64,000 nt of DNA from Urechis unicinctus. Lineage: Eukaryota; Annelida; Polychaeta; Xenopneusta; Urechidae. The stretch is from the NCBI GenBank assembly GCA_034190875.2, contig CM067345.1:28090312-28154311 (forward strand), read 5' to 3'. Each line of letters opens with the position of its first letter. Position 1 is the first letter of the stretch. Below are positions 53,090 through 64,000 of this stretch, one piece after another. The notes under the pieces were generated by a model. The model made no database searches. It was not told the DNA's origin and saw only the letters and a program-made list of their open reading frames with translations. The position numbers and the translations under genes were made by a program.

Positions 53090-54859
53090 TATCACGCCAA
53101 GGCGGCGCGTTTACATTACAGCAGCTATATTGTGGAAGCGGCGTACAGTCTTAAGAAGATAAGTAAGTTGGTGTTTTGTTGATTGCCGGAGACGGCTATT
53201 GCTCATGTATTATTCTGTTTGATTTGGACCATGTTTATTTATACGTGCGGAAAAACACTGGCTGACACACGAACCCGATGTCCACTACGGAGCCGCGAAA
53301 TATCGGCACACTTCGCTGTTAAAGAACGCAGCCCATGCCCTGTTTGTTATCCGACTTATGTCTCCCTGATGTTCCAATGACCTTTTCGTTGGCGCCACAC
53401 TCGCTCCAGTGTAATACCCGAACATTACATTATGGACCATCACGTTCATATGAAGACATCCCCCTTTAATATATCGGTGATATGATGCTATTTATTAAAT
53501 ATGGAAGGTTCGATACCACAGGCAGATCCATTTATTCCGTGCCTATGTTAATCTACCGAAATTAACGACACATACGTTATATTTCACAGTCAACATCTCC
53601 CTGTACATTTAAAAATTAAGGAACGGCAGCTCTCGTCAACTATCTCATTTTAACCCTGATGTAGTCATGGTTGATTTCATACCCATGTTCAACATTAAAA
53701 TCGCTTCATTACTTAGCATTTTACAGTGCACTTAGAAATTTTCCATTACCGTTTCAAAATGTTTAGGGGTTACAAATATCCACATTATATCAACTGATGC
53801 CGGATTATCGGCTTCAGATGCTGATTTACTGGCATAAATAATTTCAAGCTTTCAATATATCCTCGATGTTATATAATCTCGCAGGAATTGCATTGACATT
53901 TCCACCAACGCCACGCCAAGCAGCTGATGCTGTGCTCCCTTTTTGCTCATGATGAATAATAGAACACGAGAACGCACTTCCATCCTGGAAAGAGTGTCTA
54001 ATGTGAAAATAGCATGGAAAATAATACGCGTGGAGTAATGCAATACAGTTAAAATTAGCCGAGCCAGGCACGTTTGCACAGGCGATAATTCACCTGCGTT
54101 TAGATGTTAGATTTATTTATTTTTGGGAGGAGCGGCAATGTATTACTGTTATGCAGCTTTTCCTTCTCGATATTTTAATAAAACAATATAGTGGCGACAC
54201 GAAATCCAATGTGGTTTATTACTCATCGCGATGTTGCTATCGGTTAATTCACTGCGACGATATCAATTGTGAGAAAAAGCTCATTTAATTCAGAACTGTT
54301 ACAATGCTAGCGTAATACACTAAACATCATTATCAGCGGTTAAGATAAATATAATAAAACATTTTCTTCGGCGCTTTGTACACAGAGTTTATAGCTCGGC
54401 GATAATGAATGAGGATGATTTCCTTTATTGGACAGAACCCTGGATGCCCGTCGACCACTTGGCAAGTTCCGTTTCCTGTTCCGATGCTATTCATTTGACC
54501 CAGGATTCGTAAGATTAAACCAAGTCATATTCATGCTAAATTAAGTGAATACACCATGTTCTAATATTAACGTATGCTTTATTACTTAATCATAACCCCC
54601 GCAATATTTTCCTGGATCCATTAAAAACACTTCTAGTACAATTTACGCTTTATATAAACCAAAACGAATCATCATCGCACAATGTTTGAGGTCAGATCCT
54701 TCGTTCATTGCCTTGAATAATGATCGTGTCATACTTGATCCTGTGTCAACAGCCAGCTACTCAAAACACCATAATTAAATACGTTGTCATTGTACGTCGC
54801 AAATTAAAGGCACTGTGGATCCAATATCCTTCATAACGTTGTCGAGTGCCCATCGCAGC
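53090..54859 (+). repeat. Long dispersed repeat, I and D copy
   Basis: I: CCAATGACCTTTTCGTTGGC near 53373. D: CCACCAACGCCACGCCAA near 53902, GATGAATAATAGAACACGAG near 53951 and GAGCCAGGCACGTTTGCAC near 54060. Then TAATACACTAAACATCATTA near 54313 and TTCTAATATTAACGTATGC near 54559. Same order as at 49.6-50.1 kb and 59.4-62.2 kb. Confidence 0.7.
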
Positions 54860-56130
54860 AATATTCCTCCATTATTTCCTCATGTGACCCCTGTGGCAAT
54901 ATATCTTCATTATGTCTTCATGTAATCCCAGTGGTTTTTCCTCCATTGAGTCTTCATTTGACAACTCTGGCAATATTCATCCACTATGTCTTCTTGTGAC
55001 CACAGTGGCAATATTCCTCCATTGAATCTTCTTGTGACCACAGTGGCAACATTCCTCCATTCAATCTTCTTGTGACCACAGTGGTAAACACCACAGTGGT
55101 ACATTCCTCCATTCTTCTTGTGACCCATTCCTCCATCAATCTTCTTTGTGTGGACCACTGTGGCAACATTCCTCCATTCAATCTTCTTGTGACCACAGTG
55201 GAAACATTCCTCCATTCAATCTTCTTGTGACCACTGTGGCAACATTCCTCCATTCAATCTTCTTGTGACCACTGTGGCAACATTCCTCCATTGAATCTTC
55301 TTGTGACCACTGTGGCAACATTCCTCCATTCAATCTTCTTGTGACCACTGTGGCAACATTCCTCCATTCAATCTTCTTGTGACCACTGTGGCATTCCTCC
55401 ACATCTTCTTGTGACCACTCCCTCCAATCTTCTTCTTCAATCTTCTTGTGACCACTGTGGCAACATTGACCACCTCCATTCAATCATTCCTTCTTGTGAC
55501 CACTGTGGCAACATTCCTCCATCTTCTTGTGACCAATCTTCCATTGAATCTTCTTGTGACCACTGTGGCAACATTCCTCCACATCTTCTTGTGACCACTG
55601 TCCCTCCATTCAATCTTCTTGTGACCACTGTGGCAACATTCCTCCATTGCATCTTCTTGTGACCACAGTGGCAATATTTCTCCATTGAATCTTCTTGTGA
55701 CCACTGTGGCAACATTCCTCCATTGAATCTTCTTGTGACCACTGTGGCAACATTCATCTTCTTGTGACCACTCCATTGAATCTTCTTGTGACCACTGTGG
55801 CAACATTCCTCCATTCAATCTTCTTGTGCAGTGACAACATGTTCCTCGACATTGAATCTTCTTGTGGACCCATTGCGTGTATTCCTCCATAATCTTCTTG
55901 TGACTATTGCAAACTTCTTGTGTGCCATTGGCATCTATCTTTCCCTCCATTCCAATCTTCTTGTGACCACTGTGGACAACATTCCTCCATTCATCTTCTT
56001 GTGACCTTGTGGCAAAGTTCATTTCTAGGAGCTATCCCTTATTATTACGCATCTTCTTGTTGACCCAAACAGTGACAATATTTCTCCATTGAATCTTCTT
56101 GTGACCACTGTGGCAACAAAATTCCTCCAT
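54860..56130. repeat. 38 bp minisatellite, about 30 units
   Basis: Tandem 38 bp units keyed by CTTCTTGTGACCACTGTGG and CAACATTCCTCCATTCAAT. The central part (55150-55830) is most uniform, and both flanks are degenerate with shortened and interrupted units. An early subset carries CCACAGTGG instead of CCACTGTGG. Since 38 is not a multiple of three, a reader passes through all three phases every 114 bases. This yields long minus-strand frames (up to 180 codons, 55480-56022) with 38-residue periodicity. There is no homology or splice context, so these are not called genes. Confidence 0.93.
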
Positions 56131-57199
56131 AACGATACATTAAGAATTTATGAAATTTGTTAAGAATTGAAATCACGGAACCACTGAAACTTTCATAGAT
56201 CACAGTCTTTAATGAATCTCTAGAAGGTCAGAGAGATGATTAATGAAATTATCGAATTTATTCTCTCGATGCACTCATATTCATCCGATTTTAGAACGAT
56301 TCTGCGCATTCAACGAGTTCGTACAAATCGATATATTCGTACATGTCTCGAACTATAGCATCATAGTGACTCATTGTATGATATGAGGTATTAGTATGTC
56401 ATCATTTACAGAAACCTGGAATTTCAAGTGTGTTTAAAGTAGACATTCATCCTCACTATTGTGTCCCTCTGGTGGAAACCATAGAAGCCTTGACCGATTA
56501 ATTAACCACACACACAGATATACATGGTGAGACTGTTCGTATGGTGTTCCAAAATAAAACCACTGTCTTCACCCACTGTCTTACATCATCGTACATTTCG
56601 GTTGAATATATGTTGCGATAAAACGCTTCCTGGTGTACGCATTACATTTTTATACGTCATGGACGTAGTGCATAATTCTCCAACAACATATTATTTGCCT
56701 CCTAAAAAACTGTGCTCATTTGTTTAACTGGACGCCTCCCAGCGTCTGCAGTTGACTGGTACCTTAAGCGTTGTGGATGTCCGTGCCGAACTGAGTGTGC
56801 TGTTGATCATGCTTGTCAGAAAAGGACTTCAGGAATAACACCTCAAATTGCCAGATGAAAATAAAAACTTTGAGCGTTAATGCTTTTGTCGAACGATCGA
56901 ATCGATTAGGGCCTCCATATCCACTACATCAACGCTCTGGCAGCACTTCCCTGACAGCTTTTATCACACCAGGTGGAATCTTATGTATTCTTATTCAACA
57001 GTCTTTTTACAAGTAGAGTGAGTAGCATAAATGTGCATGTAGGTAATTGCATGTCCATGCGTTGTTATTTATCTGTCTGAGAGTGGTGTAATGGTATCGT
57101 TATCTTAATCATAGTCGGAACATTTTCCAGCAAAATAAAGCCTCCAGGCAAACCGTTTAGTTTGTTGAACTTCAAATTGGAAGATTCATGACGTATTCT
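56131..57199 (+). repeat. H block near 56890-56970 in otherwise featureless DNA
   Basis: CGATCGAATCGATTAGGGCC, then CCACTACATCAACGCTCTGG and CAGCACTTCCCTGACAGC, match the H blocks at 44.8, 47.0 and 52.0 kb. It follows the minisatellite. No gene is recognised. Confidence 0.55.
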
Positions 57200-57900
57200 C
57201 CTCGCGAAGATCTCAAACGAGGTTTCAATAATATGATTGCGACGGTTATTGTGTAGTCTTCGTCCCAGACTCCAGGGGTTCCGCTACGCTTCTCGCCCTT
57301 TGAGTCTACGACACGACCAGCTCTAAAAGTGGCGCGTCCGAATATTCATTAGACACGTTCGTTAATCTTCGTGACCAATCATAGCAAAGGTTGTGACCCG
57401 GATTGACCTTAATTGCACGTGTCTGGCTCATGGAACTGGCTTGTGATACGCACCCTCGGTTCTATATGACGTCTGGACATTGTAGTGGTCTGCTGCTAAA
57501 GTTCAAATTGGCACCACAACAAGCGCTTTAATCGCTTAGCTGCACGATAGTATGTTTACGTGATAGTAAGTTAAAAAGAACCAGTTGTGTGTCTGCTTCT
57601 CTCGCCGAATGTGTGATTAACGGTGCCACTCAGCGTGAAACCACTCGGCCGGTTGGACAAGTACTTCGGAAATTGTAGAACTGACCAATGAGAGACAACG
57701 ACTCAAAGGTACCCGAGAGTGACCGAGAGACACAGCTTGTGATTGGAGCATCCCAAATCTGGGATGCCCGTCCAGTTCAATATATTATGGTCCCCTAGAC
57801 CTGAAGGCGAGACTATTGAACATCAGTAACATGTAAACAGCGCCCGCAGCCATCAGGCTAGGGGACCTTGACTAGTTATTGTGTGCAACATGAATACTCT
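57200..57900. other. Locally CpG-richer region with inverted repeats
   Basis: GGTCCCCTAG at 57789-57798 is inverted at 57858-57867 (CTAGGGGACC). GCATCCCAAATCTGGGATGC at 57748-57767 is an 8 bp stem with a 4-base loop. ATTGG/CCAAT motifs lie near 57366, 57686 and 57741. This could be a decayed transposon or an isolated promoter-like segment; no coding exon is seen downstream. Confidence 0.4.
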
Positions 57901-59030
57901 TTCTGGTGAGTGGTTCAAAAGTGGTTCCTGGCTGTCAGCTACGCGAACCATTTTCTTACAATCATCACTGACGACTTTCATCCATATTGGTATTATTAAC
58001 AATTCATCAATGTGTTTGTGTCAAATAGTGCAATTCACTCAAAGTAATTGATCACCAAGGACCGGCAGACACCTTTACTGTAAGGTTACGGAAGTGATTA
58101 TTGAGGTCATAAAATTCTTTCTCTCGATGCATACATATCCTTATAGAACTGTGTGAGCACCGTGCTGTGTATTCGTAATGCACAATTCGCATGGCAATTG
58201 CAAATGATTTATAGTATGAAACGTGTGATGGCGTTTAACATTGTCTGTAGATGTCCACTATGCCACCCTTTATTGTCTATCTAACCATTGGTCATATTGT
58301 ATACCTGTATGAGATCACTGCGGAGACGAAAACTAACTCAAAAATACCGGCTATGAGATTAGCAGTTTTCAATTATCATTTGAGGTGAATAGCTTATATA
58401 GGAACGCTCGAAGAAAGTTACTCTATAGAAATATATTGACAAGGCTACAAATTACATAGTATGTTGCTGAGTATATTGTTTTGCTCAATCGGTATTAGCA
58501 TTAATGATTTATCAATTTATGGAAATTTTATGCGTCATATGGACATTGCCAGGCACCAACCATATGCCATGGCATAATGCATCTGCATTAATTATTGTAT
58601 AATTGACTGTGTGATATAATCTGCCAAGTCTCGCCACCCGCCACTGTTGTCACATGCAGATCTGCTACTAGAGCCGTCAGGAGGACAAGAATCACGTTTT
58701 GGTCCGGATAACGTCATAATTATCAATCCTACATTCACTGTTTATCATTCAACGAGGTTTACGTTTGATAATATTTATGTGGCAACCAGAAGAATTCAAT
58801 AAAGAGGAAATCATTTATTGACCCCAAGAAACTGATGCTAACCACGTACCACATACAGTTTGAATTTTATGGTCGCCATATTGATAATACATAATGAATT
58901 AACTGATAGTACAAGTTTTAAAATTATCGTGATATCCTTTGAGCCTGATGTGGTATAGTATTGACATGCATCAAATAATGCTACGCATGGCCACTATGTT
59001 CAGGAAAGCTTTTACATATTTGCAGTGAAG
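57901..59030. other. No recognisable gene
   Basis: A/T-rich sequence with no recognised frames, repeats or RNA genes. Confidence 0.35.
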
Positions 59031-59445
59031 ATAAGTGGGCTTCCCGATATGACGGCGCGGCGCACAGCAGCAATGATGTTTAAATCGAACATTTATGTAT
59101 ATAGTCATATCACGTCATGGGAAATGATCACGATAAAAACTGAATAGAAAATGCATAGTAGACTTGTTCAATGAATACCGCAACCAACAATTTGTCGATC
59201 AGAGGGTTAATGTGAAAGGGAATGTTCTTATTTGGTTGTTACCTGAGTCGCCTCTCATTCCAAGTTTATATTTGTATGTAAGAAGCCAACTGAATTGGAT
59301 GTGAACATCAGTGCAAAAAAGTATCTTCATACTGTGCTGGTAAAAGAACGCGGCACGTGCCTTGCATGTGATCAGACATATGTTTCCCTGATGTACCAAT
59401 GACCTTTTCGTTGGCGCTACACTCACATCTGGTGCCACTCTTGCG
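59031..59445 (+). repeat. Long dispersed repeat, I block
   Basis: GTGAAGATAAGTGGGCTTCC near 59026 and GACGGCGCGGCG near 59051 resemble 53066-53110. GTACCAATGACCTTTTCGTT near 59392 matches 53370. The separation between the two I copies is about 6 kb. Confidence 0.6.
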
Positions 59446-61199
59446 TTCCCCTGAGTTTACGATGAATTAAGCAACTTGGCGGCTAACTCAATTTCGTGCC
59501 CTAGACGTAGTTCTAAAAAGGATTTACAAGTGGTACATGCACACGTCCTTTAGGAGCAAAATGCAATGAAGAGAATATAGCGCTATGTATTATGGTCTAC
59601 CAAGCCATGGGGACATTGGGAATATAAATCAAGTCATCTCCAGTGTTTGAATGTGGTTGATTGCTTTCAAATATATTGGGTATTTGCATCATAAATGAGA
59701 AACCTTGATAGGAAGCAACTTATCACCCGTCTTAGCGTAGTTATCTACGTCAATTGGATTTGATTTTAATAGGATTTGTTGTCGTGGATCGACCACAAAT
59801 CGAGTAGTTCTGCCGCTGTACATTGGTGTATACCTTGCTGCTATAGCCTCTCCGGTGTGATATCATTACTTATGCGTCGCTCATTCTGAACCTTCAGTTT
59901 TATCGGTTAATAAGTTGAACCACACGCCAAGGAAGGCGTGAACTATACCCCGACGGTACACAAGTAACCCTCACCCCTCGGCCTGTTCAGTATTGTCTCC
60001 ACTCTTCGACCCTCTACATCCCCAAATCAAAATAACTCCTACACATTATAACCATATGGCGATGTCGATTTACAAACATTCAGTTCCAAATGATTATGTT
60101 TGTTCCTGAAAATTCTAGGAAAAATCTTTTTGTGATATATGAACAGGCAGGCTTTAGTTTTCCCCTTCATTAGCTTGTTGATATCAATGTGGTACAGCAT
60201 TCTAGCAACTATAAACGATGACCGAAGACTATGCGCAGCAATGGCTACACGTTATTTTGCACTTGCCATCATCCACCAGGCAGCATACACCATGCAATTA
60301 GAGAGTTGGTGTTAAAAGCCCAATAAAATCTGCAGAATCATAAATTCGTCTTCACGCAACGGAGTATTATTACCTGAAAGGACACCCAAAGCGCATGACA
60401 CATCTCAACAGCAACAAGAATATATTACTGAATGTGTGCACTGCTTGTTGTGCCCCGAGAACTGACATAGCAGTCGGTGAAAAGAGAACATCAATTGATA
60501 TTCTCCAGCAAATATCAATTTGCACGTGTGCATACAATTCTCTTTGACCTCGGTTATATTGTGGCTGCCACCAGCTTATGCAGTTAACCAAGCCTCATTC
60601 ACTATCGTCATATGTTACATAAGCAATATATGTGAATATCGAATCGATCTACAAATGATGGATCACCAAAATGCTATTGTATGCTTGAATATGATGCATA
60701 AACTTCATTAAAAAGCATACTTGTGGTAATGAAATGACACAATCACGTTTCTGTTTCCCGCTTTCAATTGACTATATTTCCCCGGTGTCCCATTACAGCT
60801 AATGCCGATTGAAACCGCATGACCATATATATTCATAGCGAACTGGCACATGTATATGAAAGCACAAGGAGTTTTGTGCATAAAGCAGATTAGAAAATGC
60901 ACAAACGTCACAGAAATGACTGTTGTGGGGCACATACGCTGAGGTTTTCCACCCTTGAGTGTTGACTCCCCAAACAGATAGTCATTCAATTTATCATGAA
61001 CCTAACGCAACATCCATAAAGCAAATTTCATCTGAATCGTGATATGCACCTGCAAATGTCAATAATAGTCATTTGGTATATCGTACAACGATTTACAACG
61101 ATTGTCACTCGTTCATTTGACCTCTGCGCTGTACTTTACATTTGTTCAGGTTAAAGCGCGTTTGCCAACTATTTTCTCGACCTAATTTGTTACGTAATA
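59446..61199. other. No recognisable gene
   Basis: Short unconserved frames only (for example 60708-60989 minus). No RNA gene or repeat is recognised. Confidence 0.35.
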
Positions 61200-61425
61200 T
61201 TTTGTTGTGCGTTATGTGCTTCGGTCCTCACTCTTGTTTAAAGTTTGGTGTCATCTCCAACAGTTTATAACACTATGTCAACATCAAGATCTTGTTTATG
61301 TATTTAGATACAGAAAAGAATAGATCCCGGTAGTGACCCTTGAAAGATTATTGTCCAATCTGGAACTACGCTATTGATCGACACTCATTGCCTCTTGTTA
61401 CCGAGCCATTCATTTATCGATGCTT
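61200..61425 (-). pseudogene. Non-LTR retrotransposon reverse transcriptase fragment, decayed
   Basis: Read on the minus strand from about 61420: INEWLGNKRQ, a stop, VSINSVVPDWTIIFQGS, LPGSILFCI, a stop, IHKQDLDVDIV, a stop, then VGDDTKL near 61245. The order matches the palm of jockey/CR1-type reverse transcriptases: a WLxxRxQ stretch, SxW, PQGSxLGPxLFxIYINDL, then the catalytic FADDTKL box. At least three in-frame stops show it is dead. The rest of the element is not recognised on either side. Confidence 0.75.
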
Positions 61426-61679
61426 ATACTCTACTGCAAATACCGTCGTTTGGCAACATATTGCTGCCACGGTTTCCTGCCACAAAGAAAGAGCTTAGTC
61501 ACCATGAACTCGCTATGCACCATGTATTGGTTGACTATTTCAAACTTCCTCATGCATTTTCACACCAAATTAAGGACTGGGCTTACCATGTGTTCAACAA
61601 TAGCTATGCTAGCCTGCAATGCTTGTTATCGTTGATATCATACTCATCCTCAACCGCAACATCACATCAATTAAAAAAA

Positions 61680-62710
61680 ATTCAGTGCTTATGAGGTCAT
61701 TTTCCACCAACGCAGCACCAAACTGCTAATTCTGTGCACGTATTTTTTTCACGATGAACAATAGAGCACGAGGGCGCCCCTCCGTCGTGGGGAATCTGAT
61801 ATTAATACAGCAAGATCAATTTATTGGTGACCGCCATGTACTCATGGACTGCTTTAAACATGCGTGGGATAATGTACTACATTGTACAGAGTTAATACTA
61901 GCCGACCAAGGTACGTCCCATACCGCGCGATAACCCAACTGTGTTTTAGGTTTGGGGTATTGCATGTCTGTTATGCTAACGATCGCTTTCTGGATTTATT
62001 CCACAAAACAGCGATGCAAATTTTGATGTAGAGGATACAACTCATTGCCGTGTTTTGATCGCATTTCACTTTGAAGTTAAAGCAACGCGTTAATTTCCCA
62101 TGTATTTTTGGGTGAGCATAATACAATAAGCATCGTTATCAGACGTTGAACCAAGTTCAATGATGGGAATGCGTCATATTGCGGAAAGCAACCACGTGGT
62201 ACAGTTCCGTTCCGATATCAATGCTATACGATTGAGTCATTATGAACAACATTGCCCTCCCGTTCTCGGCAATTAAAACAAAGTGCTTATAGCTTATCAG
62301 AAAATTCCATGTGGTTTTCAAGACAAAAGCAGAGTGATGCTCACCGATTGCTTGTTCATATATTTTGTCGGGCGGAGGCGCAAATGAGCCCTCTTGCCGT
62401 AGCTGAAGGCTTTTTGAAGCAAATACCGAAACATATCATATTCGAGAGCACAACGTTTAACTTACAATATAAACTGCCAAATGCCGGATGCTGTGTTGTC
62501 AAATTATAAACTCGCGCTAGATAATACAGGGCCACGTGGGTTAATACCGGGCCACGATATGACAGTAGGCCAGGTCACGTTGGGTAGTACCGAGCCACAA
62601 GCGGTCAGTAGGTCAGGTCACGTGGGTTAATACCGGGTACATGGACATGTGTTGTCAGTTGATCTGTTTACATGGGTTAGTCAATGCTGACAGAAGGAAC
62701 ATTAACCTCC
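61680..62710 (+). repeat. Long dispersed repeat, D copy with a local 43 bp tandem array
   Basis: D block: TTTTCCACCAACGCAGCACC near 61692, GATGAACAATAGAGCACGAG near 61754, GCGTGGGATAATGTACTACA near 61862. At 62531-62690 three and a half tandem units of 42-51 bp carry CACGTGGGTTAATACCGGG. A single unit lies in the corresponding place at 35300, so the tandem expansion is specific to this copy. Confidence 0.75.
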
Positions 62711-63669
62711 AGTGATATGTCCAGCCACCATGACCCGCTTGGCATTGAGAAGGAACTGGTCACATGGCTTTTTAACTAATTGACAAAAAACGCATTAGTA
62801 AATGCGCTGCTACAATTATGACCCGGTCACAAAGATGGTTAGACACTTCGTAAATACAAAGTGTAATGTTTTCAGTAAAGTTTATCATATACGTAACAAA
62901 CAATTAATGGTATGCTTCAAGTGACTACACGATATCACTGATACATTACCAGGAAATATGTCAGCATAAAAGGTTTACAGCTTACACTGACATAAAAGGT
63001 TTACAGCTTAAACTGACACAAATAATGCAATCAGTGAACCCTTGTTATTCAGCGCCCACTTAAATGGCGCTAGTATTAAATGTTCAGACTTACATCTCTC
63101 CACAATAAACAACTCATTTGCCAACTTTTGTATATAATGATTTTACATCGGCAAGTCCAAAGCCCTTGTGATTAGGTTGATAAACTACCTCAGAATAACC
63201 CACGATGTGGCCTCTTCTGGGACATAACCTCGGTCAAATACGATGCGTTTACCGCTCTACTGAAGTGGCTCATTTATTATTGTTCTCTATGATGAAACAG
63301 CTCACTGCAACTATAGCAAGTGTCGCAAGCGATACAGTAGCAACAGAGGTTTGGTCAATACACTACACTTTTCGGTATGTTGTACAATGATGCCGCCAGC
63401 ATATTGTAGCTCAGTGAAGCAAAGTCACGATTTATTCACGTCCGACTCTGCCATGTGTCCCTTTTCATCCAAATGTCACTCTCAAAGTGGTTCATGCTTC
63501 AACGTATCATGTTTATAGCAAGTTCCCGCAAAGACATTCAATCCGAGCCTATGATATAGCCCATTGCTATCCGTTCGTCAACTCAAATGGTGGATTGGAA
63601 AGAAACATTAGATGCGCATAATTAAAGCGTTTATAAAATTTCACCCTTGGAGCACAATTAGTCTCAGCG
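62711..63669. other. No recognisable gene
   Basis: A short direct repeat (CATAAAAGGTTTACAGCTTA) occurs near 62966 and 62991. Nothing else is recognised. Confidence 0.4.
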
Positions 63670-63840
63670 AGGGTGAGTAATACTTTATTAAGTAATTATT
63701 CTCCTCGGTCAAGGTCTCGTGTGCGCATCTTTACGATTATAGATGAACTCGCCCACAATACTGTTGGCGTTTTGTAATGTTCTTTGTCATGTACCGACAA
63801 AGGAATAATCAAGATTGTCGTTGCGGGTTAAATATCCACC
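63670..63840 (+). repeat. Long dispersed repeat, F block
   Basis: GGGTGAGTAATACTTTATTA near 63672, GTCTCGTGTGCGCATCTTTA near 63714 and TCATGTACCGACAAAGGAAT near 63787 match the F blocks at 39.25-39.4 and 42.0-42.2 kb. Sequence after it to the window end has no recognised feature. Confidence 0.7.
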
Positions 63841-64000
63841 ATGCATCAATTATATGTACTTTTCCATTTATTGTGCAGTGGTTTCAATTCAAATAATGGA
63901 TATAATAAGTCCTCTGGGTTATAAAGACACAATAATATGACATTTAGGCATTTTATCGACTTTATTCTAGACACCTAGAACTCATCTATGAGGCACCTTT

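Noticed and set aside
55411-56022. Minisatellite frames as a zinc-finger-like or repeat protein (CDHCG, CHSGHKK)
   Set aside because: Unit length is not a multiple of three, all phases are open, the Cys/His spacing fits no known finger, and flanking units decay freely.
57200-57900. Promoter of an unseen gene
   Set aside because: CCAAT-like motifs and higher CpG are present, but no exon with conserved protein follows. A decayed transposon explains the inverted repeats equally well.

Overview
The window is animal nuclear DNA. It holds three intron-containing genes with metazoan products, GT-AG introns, poly(A) signals, long TA and CA microsatellites, and decayed retrotransposons and DNA transposons. 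An HDAC8 orthologue argues against flies and nematodes. A marine invertebrate (deuterostome or lophotrochozoan) is a reasonable guess, but the sequence alone does not settle the phylum.

The gene-bearing part is the first 20 kb, with all three genes on the + strand. HDAC8 (a class I zinc histone deacetylase) is at 4402-7475; exon 1 was not found. CHMP2B (an ESCRT-III subunit) is at 8302-13976, in eight exons that join without a break into a 211-residue protein. An XK-related scramblase-like membrane protein is at 17797-19934, in three exons. I reconstructed each gene by joining exons at splice sites while following the conserved protein. HDAC8 and XKR each contain one single-base frameshift in otherwise intact coding sequence. 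The three products act in chromatin, membrane remodelling and the plasma membrane, with no evident joint pathway, so this is ordinary gene adjacency and not a cluster.

Before HDAC8 lies a satellite of about 182 bp units (334-1830) whose units alternate between two types, then a fragment of a non-LTR retrotransposon. The 3.8 kb first intron of CHMP2B carries several mobile sequences: a 1.5 kb element with inverted ends, a palindromic 86 bp element with an exact 8 bp target duplication, and a 48 bp hairpin element flanked by 10 bp direct repeats.

From 20 kb to 64 kb I find no credible host gene. This stretch contains a 5'-truncated Ty3/gypsy remnant (21.3-21.95 kb, minus strand), a reverse transcriptase remnant (61.2-61.4 kb, minus strand), several microsatellites, a 38 bp minisatellite (54.9-56.1 kb), a roughly 1 kb inverted-end element with a long central hairpin (47.4-48.4 kb), and recurring diverged blocks of one or more multi-kilobase repeats. 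The D block of these repeats is in minus orientation at 25.9 and 32.0 kb and in plus orientation from 34.6 kb on.

The most interesting biological lead is the XK-related protein. It has a caspase-3-type DEVD motif both in its N-terminal tail and four residues before its C-terminus.
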